A stretch of DNA of 64,000 nucleotides from Suillus spraguei (Eukaryota > Basidiomycota > Agaricomycetes > Boletales > Suillaceae). Below are positions 32,371-44,609 of the stretch, in pieces. The DNA lies in contig JABCPU010000162.1 of assembly GCA_016800925.1 (NCBI GenBank), forward strand, positions 78,730 to 142,729. Direction: 5' to 3'. The position numbers and the translations under genes were made by a program. Numbering within the stretch: position 1 is the stretch's first letter; the number at the start of each line of letters is the position of its first letter. The notes below the pieces were generated by a model that was not told where the DNA came from, did not search any database, and saw only the letters and a program-made list of their open reading frames with translations.

Positions 32371-32733
32371 CATCTCACACAGAATCCAGGCACGTCGAGC
32401 TCGATTATTATCCCCAGTGAAAAACGGTCCTAGCCATATCTACAGAAAACGACGGAAATATACGCCACAATATTTGCGTCGATTCCCGGAGAAAGATGAG
32501 ACTTATAGTAGATTTTTAGAGACTCGCATCGAGCGAGATATTGTATCATCGACTGTGTTTGTATAGCGTAGATTCTAGCATATCCCCGTAGCTACCAATC
32601 GATATTTTCTATATACGCTTATCGAGCAAAAACGATTGCATTCCCGAAGGCCAAAACATTACAAATGTGATAACAATGCTGCACGCACCCCCCATGCTCA
32701 TCCAAACCATACCTTGCTCATACGCTGAATACT
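32371..32733. other. Non-coding, holds an inverted-repeat end
   Basis: At about 32397-32460 the sequence CCCAGTGAAAAACGGTCCTA followed by GCCATATCTAC is the reverse complement of 39708-39770. Nothing else was recognised. Confidence 0.5.
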
Positions 32734-34234
32734 TTAATATGTTGGTCCATCGACGAGTTTGTTAATTGTGCTGGCGGCATTCCCAGTCCACGTTCCATCG
32801 TTGACCTACATGAATTATTAGTGTATGCTTGCCACGGCAGGTACAGTACTTACAAGTGCCGCTGCTTCACGCTCGTAGTTCTAAGGCAATCATATCAGCT
32901 AGCAAGCTACCGTAGAACATATAAAATGAAACTCACCAGTTGACTGTCCTTTGATAGTGCATTCCAATACAGTCTAAAGTCGCCAGATGTACCATTTGGG
33001 GCAATAATCTTGAGCCAGCGATGTGCGCAGAGGTTTTTAGACAGTAGTATAAAACAATCAGTGAGCATATCAAGGACACAAGTGGACACTGTACCTTCCG
33101 TTTTTCGTTGCAGCTGGCCGAAATTTCTTAGTTGTCACCATGTCAGGAACGGTGTTGGTTACACCAGTGACGGGCCCCGGTGTCGGTAAGATAGTATCAT
33201 CGGCAGTGGGTGCCATCGATAGCACGACTGAGGCAGTCGGTTCAGGGTTTGGCAAGGCAGAGTCCGAATTCACGGAAGGCGCGGGAACGGGAGACGAGGT
33301 GTTGGGTTTCGTAGATAACCCAAGTTTTGCGGTATATATGAGTTCAATGATACACCTGATTGCACCAGTTAACGAGAACTCACAGCGGATTCTTTATCTG
33401 AGGAAGAGAAGTCTTTGTTCGAGTCAGAAAATCATCAAGAACAATGATAAACGAAACACACCATTGAATAAAGATCGTCCTGAGTATCCTGTAAGATAAC
33501 TTCCGGTGGAGGACTAGTAGCGTGCACACATTTAGACTCGGAAGAAGAATGATCTGAATCTGTGGGACTTGTCAGTAGGGTGGTTGCCATAGTTGTGCTG
33601 ACAGTTGAATCAGGCGCTGCCAGTAGTGTCATCGAGTCAGTTTCATCGATCTTTGGCCTTTGCCTTTTCGTTAAGTGATCGGAGGGGGGAGAGCTCAAGT
33701 CGGCAGGTGGCTCGGATGGTGGTGCATTACTGAGTTTCGTAATTTTTCGCTTGATACCAGAGGACTAAAATCGCGAACGAGTTAGTAGAGCAAACCAAGG
33801 ATGAATAAGTTAAAATACTACTACAACAGCGTCTGAAGACTTTGACCTCTTCTTGATGTGCGTTGATGCCCATGAGGGATAGCGTTCAGTAGCAATAGCC
33901 TGAATTTTCGATCCATTGCTGCAAAGGGCGAGAATCGGGTGGTGCCTCGCCATCTCATCCACAACATCGTCCAGGACCTCGGTCCCTGGGGATCATATTT
34001 TTTCTTTCAGAGCAGGTGCGGGTGCGGGTGTCGATGTCGGTGACCACCAAGATAAAATCTGAACAAAACAGACACAAAGAGGTCAAACAGCAAAGAAGGG
34101 AAGCAAACATACTTACATTTTGGAACATACTGCAGGTTCTCAATATCAATATAAGCACATCCATCTTTGTTCCCTCTATGAGTGAGTGCTGGTCCATGAA
34201 TTTTGCAAGTGTAGGTCGTGTCGCGTCGCGTCAA
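32734..34234 (-). CDS. Uncharacterised multi-exon fungal protein, one suspect splice site
   Basis: A plausible chain on the minus strand: 34234-34117 (GPALTHRGNKDGCAYIDIEN), 33985-33825 (DEMARHHPILALCSNGSKI), 33764-33462 (Ser/Pro-rich, KRQRPKIDETDS), short exons around 33397 and 33340, a Thr/Pro-rich exon to about 33096 (TTKKFRPAATKNGR), then SKNLCAHRWLKIIAPNGTSG and YWNALSKDSQL, NYEREAAAL, and a final exon ending at 32734. The C-terminal LCAHRWLK ... YW.ALS pattern is recalled from other agaric hypothetical proteins. No ATG starts the first exon, so a 5' exon is missing from this model. Between the donor at about 33096 and the SKNLCAHRW exon no AG exists, so either an acceptor is mutated or the model is wrong. 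It may be a recent pseudogene. Confidence 0.5.
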
Positions 34235-34573
34235 TAGAGAAAATTATATTGTTTATTTTGTATTCTATTAGACACGTCGAAAAACACTCGTTTTTTTATT
34301 GGCCAGACGTCACGTTACTCTAAGAATCCGCTCTTGATCCAAATTCAAACTCAGTTTTACCAGTCCGTCTCCTCATTAGACGGGCTGGTCACCAGGTTCG
34401 CGATCACGTAATTTCTCGACCCTTCATTTTTAAGTCTCGGTTACTTCCGGACCCTACTACAGACTGTCAGTGTCATGTCGTTCGATAAATCGTTTATGCG
34501 TATATTAGCTGAGCTGGCAGTGATAAAACCCTTGTCTAGGATTTTCCAATTCACCTGACAGCTATCCTGAAGC
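34235..34573. promoter_or_regulatory. Divergent intergenic region before the ABC transporter
   Basis: Lies between two divergent genes and must hold the transporter promoter. A short inverted pair (CCAGTCCGTCTCCTCATTAG, GACGGGCTGG) sits at about 34363-34391. No clear TATA box was identified. Confidence 0.35.
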
Positions 34574-37500
34574 ATGTCACTACTATCTGTGGTACGGAAT
34601 CATGGGCTGTATCATCTTTCCTGCGTCGTCCTTATCCTATTAACCCTTTCAGCTAGCGTCATTGGGCAAACATGTATGAACTACGGTGAAACTTCTCCAT
34701 CTAATGCTTCGAGCTGTATCTGTCCTCCCGGCTTTGGAGGTGCTACTTGTGCACAACCAGGATGCGGTGGCACTATATTTGACGGTTCGAGCCGCTCTTT
34801 AGCTCAACCATCTGCGTCATCGTCTGGCTTTGCGAACTTGACCACATCCGATTGCACCTGCGAAAGCGGATGGGGAGGAGTAGGCTGTAATGTTTGCACA
34901 ACTTCTTCAGCGTGCCAGGTCGCATATGTCGTAGTCAATGGGAATGCAACCTTGGGGCTCGACGGCGGTCTAGTTGGTCTGAACGATACTCTGGTTTGTA
35001 ATACTGCCCCTACTGTATGGGCAGCTGGCGAACTTAGTTGTCAAGTTAATGTCAGTTCAGCGTCGTTGAATTCGAGTGTTTAGTGTCCTGAGTTGACTTA
35101 TTTTTTAATCAAGAATCCCACATTAGAGGCACTGTATCCTCTTGGATCTACTCTGAACATCCTCCGAACTTTGAGCAGCTCTTTATCACCATTGCATAAT
35201 ACCAGTGGAACGTTATTGTCGCCTTCCACCAGCTCCTCCATCTATGCTCAACTTATGTATGCTGGCGTAGAGCAGTTCTTTTGTACTGCTTCGCCTTGTA
35301 CTCAGATATCATCCAACTCCACCACCAGTTCGGGCGATACTACCTCGAGCACCTGGACATGTCAGAATCTTTCATGTAGCTGTATCCAAAATGCCACATT
35401 CTGCGGTGGTGTCCCGGTCTCAAACCTCACAAGTACCATTGACGGACTCACTGGAACATTGACAGTTGCCTGCGATAGCACCAATACCTGTTATTTTCAA
35501 CAGGATGTCATCAATTCAGTATTCGGAAGTCAGGGCTTATCTATGGAAGGCTGCGTCTTTGGTGAATGTATCTCTCAAGCCGTTATCGACACAACGAACG
35601 CTATTTCTTCCGCTGCAGCTGTGTCAGGTGGAACTGAACTCAGCGGGGGGGTTATTGCAGGACTCGCTGTTGTCGGGGTAATAATTGCGTTTGGGTTAGT
35701 GATCGTTGCATGGGGTTGGTATATCCAACGAGCGGCGAGGAAGTTACCTTTCAATGGAGGCCAATACGGCGGAGTAAGCGTTCGATGGTCCGACATTTCA
35801 TATATTGTGCAATCGCCCAAAAATTCACCGTCCTCTCTGATCGCCAAATCTACCATCCGGGGGGGAAAAACCATACTCGATAGCATCAGTGGCAGTATTG
35901 AATCAGGTCAGCTGATGGCAATCCTTGGTCCTAGCGGAGCAGGCAAGACTACTCTTGTAGAACTCATCGCTGGGAAGACAAAATCGGGTCATTATACAGG
36001 ATCTATCACGTTCCCTCCCTATGCCCCTGGACATCATCCAAGGGTAGCTTTCGTTCCGCAGAGTGACATCCTTCCTTCAATGTTGACGGTCCGGGAAGCC
36101 CTTACATTTGCCGCATGCCTTCGCCTCCCAGAAGCTCTTCCCGCATCCTCGAAGGCAGCGCTGGTCTCCACTGTCATTTCTAAACTAGGTTTAGATGGTA
36201 TCGCCGAAACTAGAATTGGCGCTACGGATGGGACCAGTAGGGGTATCAGTGGCGGAGAAGCTCGTCGCGTTAGCATCGGGCTCGAACTTGTTAGTTGCCC
36301 GGATGTGCTGGTTTGTGATGAGCCTACCAGCGGATTGGACTCAGTCAGCGCCTTCAGGGTTGTCAATGTACTGAAGGAACTCGCACGTGAAGGTGGAGTT
36401 GCCATAAGTCATCCAGGCTCACATGGACATCGAAAGGGTGTGGCGGTGATCTGTAGCGTGCATCAGCCGAGTTCGCGGCTTTACCACACCTTCGACTCCG
36501 TTCACCTCCTTTGCAATGGGCGTGCACTGTACTCGGGGCCAGGCAGATTAGCACCAGCACGATACTTCATGCGCATGCGAGAAAAGGGTGGAGCCGGGGC
36601 TGATGTTCTGCCTTACGAAGAAGGTTACAACGTCGCAGATTACCTACTCGACATTGCAAGCGAGTCTCCTGGTATCCCCGGCATGCCACTGGGTAACAAT
36701 GCGGTTGGCGAAGTAGAACTAAGTGTCAGCAGGGAGGAGAAGGTCCATGGAGGGAAAGACGTTGAAGCCCTCTCTACGCAAAATTTGGCACCGGGCATGT
36801 ATATGGTAACTTTCCTCACGCAGTTGCAAGTACTTTGCGGACGTGAATGGAAAGTTTTAAGAAGGTGCACACGCTTTTACTTAATAATCTCTATGACCTC
36901 TAACCCAGTCGACTTTGGCAGAGACAAGACCTTATTTTTCACGCACGTGTGTGTCGCTTGTGTGCTCGGCGTATTTTGTGGTATGTGTCAATGATTATGT
37001 TGTTGATTGCGCTAAATGTCATTGTAGGTGGTCTCTACTATCAAACTGGTTCAACTATTGCCGGATTCCAGGCCAGAGTTGGATGCCTTTTCTTCATGGT
37101 AAGAAAATATGGTTTGATTGTGCAGGCTCGACATAAAACCACTTTTCAGGGGTCCCTCATCGCATTCTCATCCCTCAGCGCACTCTATAATATCGTTGAA
37201 ATACGACCCCTCTTCCTTCGTGAGAGGTCCAACTGGTATTACAGGTTTGTCCATTTCTTCCCGATAGAGATTCTTTCCTCAGATGCCTTTAGCCCAACAG
37301 CTTGGCTTCTTTCACGCCTGATATTCGACGTGATACCCCTTCGCATTATACCCACCATCGCTGTGTGCACCATGCAAGTTGCTTTAGTTCCATTATCCAT
37401 ACTTGTGGACTGATCTAGGATTTCAGCACATACTGGATGGCTGGGCTTGCACATGACGCAGTTCATTTCTTCAAGTTTATATTCGTCATCGTCCTGTACA

Positions 37501-38071
37501 CGCTAGTCATGACACTCTTTGTATTATTTTTTTTCTACTATCACGCCCTACTTCCTCTGATTACTGGTTTGCCACGCAGAACTTCCTTTTAGGAACGCTA
37601 TTCCGCAATGGCGGGATTGCGATCCTGCTTTCCGCTCTTTCTGCCCTGTACCAGATGACCTATGCCGGTTTCTTTGTCCACCTCGCTTCAATACCGCCTG
37701 TCTTGCGTTGGCTGCAATGGCTTTGCCCGCTCAAAGTGCGTGTATTTGACATTTCACGTTTCATAAGTGTTTATTGAATCCGCCAGTATACCCTTGAAGC
37801 CATTTCGGTAAACGAAGTAGGTTCAGGACTGATGATCAGCGATACCTTGCAAGGCGTACCCGTCAATGTATCGGCCACCCTCATCATGCAGCTGGTGTGT
37901 ATTATATCTGTATCTTTCCTTTCGCATCACTGATCGATCACTGCACACAAGCTGTTCGGTTTTGGCTTGAACAATTATTATAGAGATATTCTTGTACTCT
38001 TTGCCTTTATCGCTGGGCTCGGTGTTGCTGTTATCGCTGTCGTCTGGTTCAAGGTGCGGGAGAGACGGTGA
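34574..38071 (+). CDS. ADP1-like: ABCG-type ABC transporter with EGF-like repeats (Adp1-like)
   Basis: Starts with a hydrophobic signal segment (LSCVVLILLTLSASVIG), then two Cys-rich EGF-like modules (CICPPGFGGATC, CTCESGWGGVGC) facing outside or lumen. A luminal region and a TM segment (GVIAGLAVVGVIIAFGLVIV) follow, then the cytosolic ATPase: Walker A GPSGAGKTT, signature ISGGEARR, Walker B DVLVCDEPTSGLDS, H-loop SVHQPSS. The C-terminal membrane domain has helices such as LLSRLIFDVIPLRIIP and ends VVWFKVRERR. This is the layout of yeast Adp1, a half-size ABCG/White-type protein with unknown substrate. Introns include 35051-35113, 36865-36921, and others near 36980, 37100, 37244, 37352-37426, 37516-37580, 37736-37786 and 37893-37951. 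All keep frame and remove an otherwise in-frame TAG at 35081. It looks intact. Confidence 0.92.
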
Positions 38072-38304
38072 TGGTCGCCTTTGTGGACAAGTTGCTTGCG
38101 TAGTATTTATATATTAGGCCTGTTGACTTAGTTTTGTTTTGCTAATGAAATAGGTGTTTCATAACATCGTTTGGCTTCATGAGAACTTTCGGGGGCCATT
38201 ATTATTCCAGGGTAAACAATAACTGGACTAAAGTTGCAACTAGAGGATATCCGATACATTGGTCCAAACAGTAGCAAGGAGATCATATACTTATTTTGTG
38301 CGAG
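38072..38304. other. Convergent 3' intergenic region
   Basis: Short AT-rich spacer between two converging genes. It should hold both 3' ends, but no specific poly(A) signal can be assigned. Confidence 0.4.
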
Positions 38305-39331
38305 CTATCCCTTTAACCAAATAATGTTTCCATATGGCGTCCAGGCTTGCCCCGCCTTCATTCCTGAGCGAACGAGGAACGCAACCTCATAGATACCCTC
38401 GCCCCTCTCTCTTAACGTCCAGCGTTCGTCCGCTGTCTCTGGCACGCTGATAATGAGTCGGGGTTTTCCTCCAGCAACATCCGTTCTAGGTGTGTCAAGT
38501 ACCCAAGTTGCTCTTCGCGACGTGTTAGACACGGGTGATCTACCGACGACTGACGTCATGTTCGCTTTCATGTCTGATAGATCGCTATCCTCCACCAAAA
38601 TTCGGATGTATGCAATCCCAAGTACTCCTGAAGGATGTTCTGCATTCGAAGGGAGATCGAGTGGAACCTTGAAAGATCTCGATCTGAGACAGCCCTGAAT
38701 AAGTGTCGAACAAGGCACATACCCTCCATTCCCTTGGTGTGACATCTCCACAGAAGAATGGAGCGACTCCTCGACCAGTATCCTGGGATGGCGCAGAGAT
38801 CCGCCACTTTAACACCTTGCCATCATTACGCTCTCTTCCTCCGTCAACTTCTGGACCATACCGAATCCTACTCTTATCCTTCTTGGCTCGGGCGTTTATA
38901 AGCTCTGATATTGAGGTGCTGGAAGACCCGAGGAATGCATAGTCAATCCAACCAGGGTCTTTCGATGCCCAGGGATTTGCATCCCGTTTCTGGCGCTCGG
39001 GCGATCCTGGTGGGTAATGCAACGCTGGGTGAGTGAAGGAGATGAGCTCGAGGTATGCGCCGTCTTGTAGTACCTGTGCGCCCAAAACGTTAGTAAATAG
39101 GATTCTTTAAGTTAAGCGATCGTACCACGAGCGCATTTTCTGTCAGTCCCCCGGCGTGTGTGCCGCCTGGGAGGACCCTACATGTCGAATTCGCCCTGAG
39201 ATGTCTTCAAAAACCTGAAAGGTGACGCACTGGAAGCCAAGGTCTCGAAATTGCCGTGATACCTCATTCACTGAACCAGGAGGTGTGAGATGCACAATGT
39301 GATCAAGAGTCTTGGTTGAGGGCGATGACAT
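38305..39331 (-). CDS. Glyoxalase-like (VOC-fold) domain protein
   Basis: Four exons (39331-39231, 39177-39126, 39073-38723, 38667-38305) join in phase to give 288 residues. The start KTLDHIVHLTPPGSV and the following VLPGGTHAGGLTENALVVL, DGAYLELISFTHP, GSPERQKRDANPWASKDPGW match the fungal Glyoxalase_3 family (Pfam), a vicinal-oxygen-chelate fold protein. The usual feature is a His near the N-terminus (LDHIVH) and Glu (YLELI) as metal ligands. The substrate is not known. The C-terminal half contains a second structural repeat. Every intron has GT...AG ends and the frame is unbroken, so it is probably functional. It converges with the ABC transporter. Confidence 0.85.
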
Positions 39332-40060
39332 GGTTGTGTTTACAAGATCAAGTAGAATAAGTATAGAACAATAAGTGACGAGAATTGTGTGTCCGTGATA
39401 CCAGTATTACATACTAGATATTGATATCGCCAGCGATAATCAGAATTGTTTCGTACACTACTGTGACGACAGTCCAACAAGTCCTTGTTTAAGTCCGAAT
39501 CGTAAACGTCAGTTTGGTAAACATCCTTGTCCAAACAACTGTCCAAGGAAGCTACAATGCTTGAGTGTGATTTCAATTAATGGTATCAGGCAGACATTAC
39601 CAAAGCTCATGCAAGGTCCGCAAAGCCAACGCTGAGATTGATCCGGCGTTGTTGACGTAAGTTTACATTATCGATTTGCGTATTTATCGCAATATTCTTA
39701 GCATATAACTATCGTTTTCCGTAGATATGGCTAGGACCGTTTTTCACTGGGTATTATCGACGACTAGCTAGTACATTTCTCATAAAGACATGCGTTAAAA
39801 AGATTCGACGAGTACGGAATCGAACTATGTAATGATGCTGATGCTCTATGTAAATCAATATATATGAATGATATAATCTTTATGTCTCAATTCAGATGTT
39901 TTAGCAAAATATATTGTATGTCAAGATTACAAAATCAAAGGCAGTAGTTTTATCGTAATCTCCTTTGAAACTCAGATGTCTTCAAAGTCACCCTCTTATG
40001 TAAGCTCTCTGAATGTGTCATATCAACTTCTCACGCCCCACTTTCGCCCTCAATCGAACC
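39332..40060. repeat. Non-coding with a dispersed inverted-repeat arm
   Basis: 39708-39770 (CGTAGATATGGCTAGGACCG, then TTTTTCACTGGGTATTAT) is the inverse of 32397-32460. The two arms bracket the 7.3 kb gene island. A GTTCGATTCC on the minus strand near 39820 resembles a tRNA B-box, but no tRNA fold was seen. Confidence 0.55.
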
Positions 40061-40850
40061 CACTATGCTCGAAGCTCAAACTACAGACCTTTGCCTCGTA
40101 ATTCGAAGCAGATGTCGCCGTACATTTAATATATTGCATGCAGTGCGACTACCCGGTATATCTTTAACGGATCTATTCGATGTTCAGGCATCCAACATCT
40201 TTCGTTTGACCCTCGACCGACACAATCCATGGCTTCGCTCGCAGCTCAAACTACAGACCTTTACTTCGTAATTCGAAGCAAATGTCGTCGTACATTTTAG
40301 TATGCGATGTGACTGTCCAGTGTATCGTATCGGCTCTATTAGACTTCCAGGCATACATTTTCACCCGTGATCAAACCTTTGCTTCGTAATTCGAAGCAGA
40401 TGTCGTCCTACACTTTGCATCAGTAAACCGGTGAGTTCTTGCTGGCGATTATGCTGATTGCGGTGCACATACATATTCACACATTGCTTTATATTCCAAT
40501 GTGACGAAAACCTTTCCTATACATTACAATATATGATGATATTTTCTTCTCACCAGTTCTCTGATGCTTTGTATGCGATGCGACTACCCGGTGTATCCTA
40601 ACTGCTCTATTCGACGTCTAGGCATACACTTCCGCCCATGATCAAACCTTTGCTTCGTAATTCGAAGCAAATGTCGTCATCCATTTTAGTATGCGACGCG
40701 ACTGCCCAGTCGCCCTTCAAGGCATCCAACGTCTTCGTTTGACCCTCGGCCGCTTTCGCCCTTAATCAAACCTCTGCTTCGTAATTCGAAGCAGATGTCA
40801 CTGTCCATTTTGATATATTACATGCGGTATGGATCTACGATTGACAGTGG
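40061..40850. repeat. Hairpin satellite upstream of the RecQ-like gene, 5 copies
   Basis: Five irregular copies of a core TTTGCTTCGTAATTCGAAGC followed by AGATGTCGTCGTACATTT, spaced 120-270 bp. Each core folds as GCTTCG...CGAAGC around a TAATT loop. The array sits directly before the gene at 40994. A longer array lies before the second gene copy (60150-61210). Confidence 0.8.
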
Positions 40851-40993
40851 GGAATGCTTCCGCTTCCTAACATCAAAGCACGTACCGTTCTTATCCGGCT
40901 AACACTCATTCCATGTCATGAAGAGAAGTCACTGGTGAGATTCGCGCATGGGCCGATACAATAGGATACAAGATACTTAAATAACTACAGTGC

Positions 40994-43590
40994 ATGCCCA
41001 TTTATCGTCACCAATTCCCAGCACACATGTATGGTCATCTACCTCCCAGTAACGCACCAAGGATGCCCTCTACTCCTAGACATCCTGGTGACAGCTCAAG
41101 CTACAAGCCCGGGGACGAATGGTCGGTCGATCGACCAGCTTCACAATCGAAAATACACCCCCTCCCGAGCTATAAGTTACACACTCCCATGTCTCCCGAC
41201 ACAATACGCGATGCATTTCTGCCCGTGTCCAAATGGGACGATGTCATCGCTGATCACGACGTATCTACTCTTATCGACTTCGTCTCTCTCCCATCCGATG
41301 AAGAGCCTCTGCTCAAAGTCCTCCTCGAAGAAGTGGTGGATTGGCTTGACTTCGTATGCTCGTCGATCGACGATCTTGACGCGAACTTTCTAAACTTGGT
41401 GACACGAACAACCGATAAGCGAATTTATGTATCCGGCTATCGCTTTTTCATTAACGTACTAGACCCGAATTTGTGATGTCCAGGTATCCAATGAACCAAT
41501 CGTTTCGGAAACCGCTGGTAGAGAAGTATACCACTAGATGCGCCACATTGTGGGGGCGTTTTTTATGCATGATCGTCAGGCTGATCAGTTGTGCATGTCC
41601 TACCATCTTCTTTGACGATCAACAAACTGAAGCCGCCCAGGCTTTCTTGGAGGCCCTGAAGGTCGGTAGGGGCATCAGAGGGGCCATCTATGATCTGTCG
41701 TATCGAATGACAACGCGCCAAAACGACAAAGACCGCTCTCGCTCCCCATTCTATCGATTTCTGGTAACAATTCACCTGCGGTCGGACAGTCTATTCGACT
41801 ACCCGTATTCTATATCACTCAATTTCCTTATGCTCAAATTATGCATTCGCGCTATCGTTGTTGAACGAGCACGGTGTTTGGTCCTTTTCCATGACTTTGG
41901 CTGCCTGCTCGAGCGAGTCTACTCATCTCATCCTATTCAGGGCATACCATGAAGAGTTGTATCATTCCCTGATCGACGAGACTGGGTATATTTTCGGCTT
42001 GCTGCTCGATCAGTTTCGCATCGTTGTCCCCTTTTCATATTCCAAGGCTCCGTCATCACTCGTGCAGGGGAACATGCCCAATAATACGCTGGTTGTTCGA
42101 GGCTCCGAACTCTCTGCCACCACCGTGATAACAATGGTTGGTTCGCTATTCAGACACTCGGAAGATTTATTGTTCAAAATTCTCTGAGGCTTTGATTTGT
42201 CAGAGTCCGATAGCATCGTACGAGAGTCGTTCGGTCCTGGAGACTCGACTAAGTGGCCAAAGGACGACCTCGGTTGCACAGATGACGGATATTGCTTTCT
42301 AATTTCGTCAGAAAACCCCTTTGGTATTTATTTAAATCTGCCCTGAGTAAACCTATCACATTCCTTACTGCCACGATATCCCCTATGTCTTTATCAAGAC
42401 TATGCTCACAGATGCAGATCCCACCAACGCTTGTATGCGTAGAGCCCCACTGCATCGTCGTAATATCAGTTATTCTGTTATTTCGGTAGCACCTGCCCAA
42501 CTCAAGGAAAAGGTCATCGAAACTCAGCGTTCAATCGTCCTCCGGGAAAAAGATAGGGGCATCATCTATTGTACGACCATTGCACTCATCAAGGAACTAT
42601 CTGTACTTCTCGATATCCCCTATTACACGAGCTCACTAGATCTACGACTGGACGAGCGTGCGAATACAGAAGAGAAAAAGAAAAGGTTCTGAGCTTGGCG
42701 CGGCGGGGAAATACCTTCCCAGAGATGGATGATCGCGACGTTGTGCTTTGGCGAGGGCATCGATTTCCCCGGGGTCCGTCATGTCATCCACGTAGAAGTC
42801 AACAACATGCTTCGTTTCCTCCTAGAGACTGGACGCCTTGGCCGAGATGGCATGCCTTCCTCTTCAGTCCTTATTTACAGCAAGCTTCCTCTATATTCCC
42901 ATGAGGGAATTCATGAAAACAGAAGGTTGTCGACGCCTTGCTTTCCATCACTTCGATCCCGATGCTCACTCGTGCGCTTCAACAGTGGACACTCTGCTGT
43001 GTGATAACTGCGAGCGTTTGAAAAAAGTCGGTGATATCTCATTGAATACATGTTTCTTCGCTCAAACGCAATATGCAGTCCAAAGGAGTAATCAAACAAG
43101 CTTTCTGGCTAAGAGACCCACCGACCTCTTCCTTGCATTCAGCTGGCCCATCCCTCGGAATTCCCCCTCTAAATCCTGTCCATCTTGCCGAGCAGCCTTC
43201 GTCTGTTAAATCTGTCGCGGCTGTTATCAACCACAAATACGCTACCGGAGTAAAAGAGTTAAGAGTCTTGAAGCACATCCTGGACACTGTAAAGACGGTC
43301 GGATGCGTATACTGCTGGGTCAAAGAATAGCCCAGAGGCTGGCCGTCGACGCCAAGCACTTTACCTCCATCAAATCTTTACAGACTTGGATAAAGCACGA
43401 CCCCACCGATGCCGACGAGATCCCTCGATGCCACGCTTTTGTAATTGCTTTCAACAGAGAATTTCGAGCCCTCCCGCCTTCACCTGCGAACAGTACACGA
43501 GTAGCACAAGACCATTTTATTGACGTTCATACGGAAGACGTACAGACGCATGCTACTAACGATGCCGAGATGACCGACGCTTTATCATAA
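40994..43590 (+). pseudogene. Telomere-linked-helicase-like RecQ gene, decayed copy 1
   Basis: The N-terminal part reads SPDTIRDAFLPVSKWDDV and PSDEEPLLKVLLEEVVDW. A middle domain (TLWGRFLCMIVRLISC, AIYDLSYRMTTRQNDKDRSR) follows, then LLLDQFRIVVPFSYSK and GFDLSESDSIV. The helicase core retains motif III (PITFLTATISP), IIYCTTIALIKELS, motif V (ATLCFGEGIDFPGVRHVIHV) and motif VI (LLETGRLGRDG). A Cys/His C-terminus (GCRRLAF, LLCDNC) resembles the zinc-binding end of fungal TLH proteins. Motifs I and II are missing: sequence jumps from NPFGIY (about 42335) to motif III. Stops at 42185 and 42690 (TGA) and several frame shifts confirm loss of function. Relatives occur near telomeres in other fungi. 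Confidence 0.75.
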
Positions 43591-43941
43591 TTACATTCAC
43601 GCCAACCGTGTTATATAATTTGACACCTTACTTACTTTCAGAAGTATTGCAATCAATAGAATAAATCAATCAAGAATACTTCCCAGAACTGTCGCCTGGA
43701 TCATGGAAGCACCGGTTTGGCCACCGGACATATCAAGGCACGTAAGCTCCTAGCTTCTGACATAGTCCTCGCAACTTCACCTATACCCAGAACTACGTCA
43801 TCCAGGGTTTCCTGACATTTGATTCTGTTAGCGTCCTATAAAGCACCCCGTCGACCTAGACCCACAACTAAAGTGATCTTCCTCGCGAAATTCGCAAGGG
43901 ACGCACATCTCCTCACTGTGACTCTCATCAACTCTCTGTGC
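43591..43941. other. Intergenic, nothing seen
   Basis: No repeat or coding pattern recognised. Confidence 0.4.
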
Positions 43942-44609
43942 AATGGCTCCAAATATCAACTCGTTTTTCCCCACTAATGTGGTCGCATGCTGCATTTACT
44001 GTGGCAGTCTAGCGATATTCAGAGGCACCACTCGACTCACAACGAGGATCCATGCTTGAAGATCAACCTTCTCGGTAAGACAAACACACCTCGAATCGAA
44101 CTTTTCACAGAACGACTTTGCAGGCACCATATTGACCGCCAAGTCAGTACCTAAGAAGGGCTATCGTGCATGCCTCCTATTACCGCAGACACTACCGCAA
44201 GATGATACGTAGATTCATCAACAAACCTCTCTTGTGCTCCTCATGCGGAGGCTGTAAGAGGTTCAATCACCCCGAACAGTCTTGCGACAAGATGGATGCA
44301 CTCCAAGACTTTTGGTTTGGTATTCCCTATCTTGTTTTCACTATACCTTTCGTCAGTCGCGTCGTTTTCTACCTCCCCGGAGTGCATAACACGCATGAGA
44401 TAACGCATTCCATCGAATCCTTTGGCCATTGGCTCTACACCCCATCTGAAAGAACCACTGCCGTCAGCAGGGCAAATCCCAAAGTATATGACCTTATCAT
44501 AGCGTTTTTCGAGTCATCCTCATACTTGACGACCTTGGATTGGGCTGTAGCGACACGGGAGGCGGCTGATCGTGTGGAGTTGTTGCAACTATTGCTGGAA
44601 GCATTGTAA
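43942..44609 (+). CDS. Small uncharacterised protein with Cys-rich segments
   Basis: Starts MAPNINSFFPTNVVACCIYC. A frame change or short intron is then needed to keep CIYC...HHSTH, which would form a zinc-finger-like C2H2 pattern. From 44166 a 140-codon open frame reads RRFINKPLLCSSCGGCKRF, a second CxxC..C group, then a region with hydrophobic helices (FWFGIPYLVFTIPFVSRVVF) and a helical C-terminus (REAADRVELLQLLLEAL). No family was recognised. It lies just downstream of the RecQ-like pseudogene. Whether the two parts belong together is uncertain. Confidence 0.35.

Noticed and set aside
35081..35113. Stop codon splitting the ABC transporter into two genes
   Set aside because: A 63 nt intron (35051-35113, GTCAGT...CAAG) removes the TAG and joins CQVN to NPTLEALYP in frame, matching the family.
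39780..39835. Possible tRNA gene (GTTCGATTCC on the minus strand)
   Set aside because: No A-box, no acceptor stem pairing and no anticodon arm could be drawn.
40994..41480. First open frame of the 41 kb locus as a separate small gene
   Set aside because: The same segment continues into the RecQ-like architecture in copy 2, so it is the 5' part of one gene.
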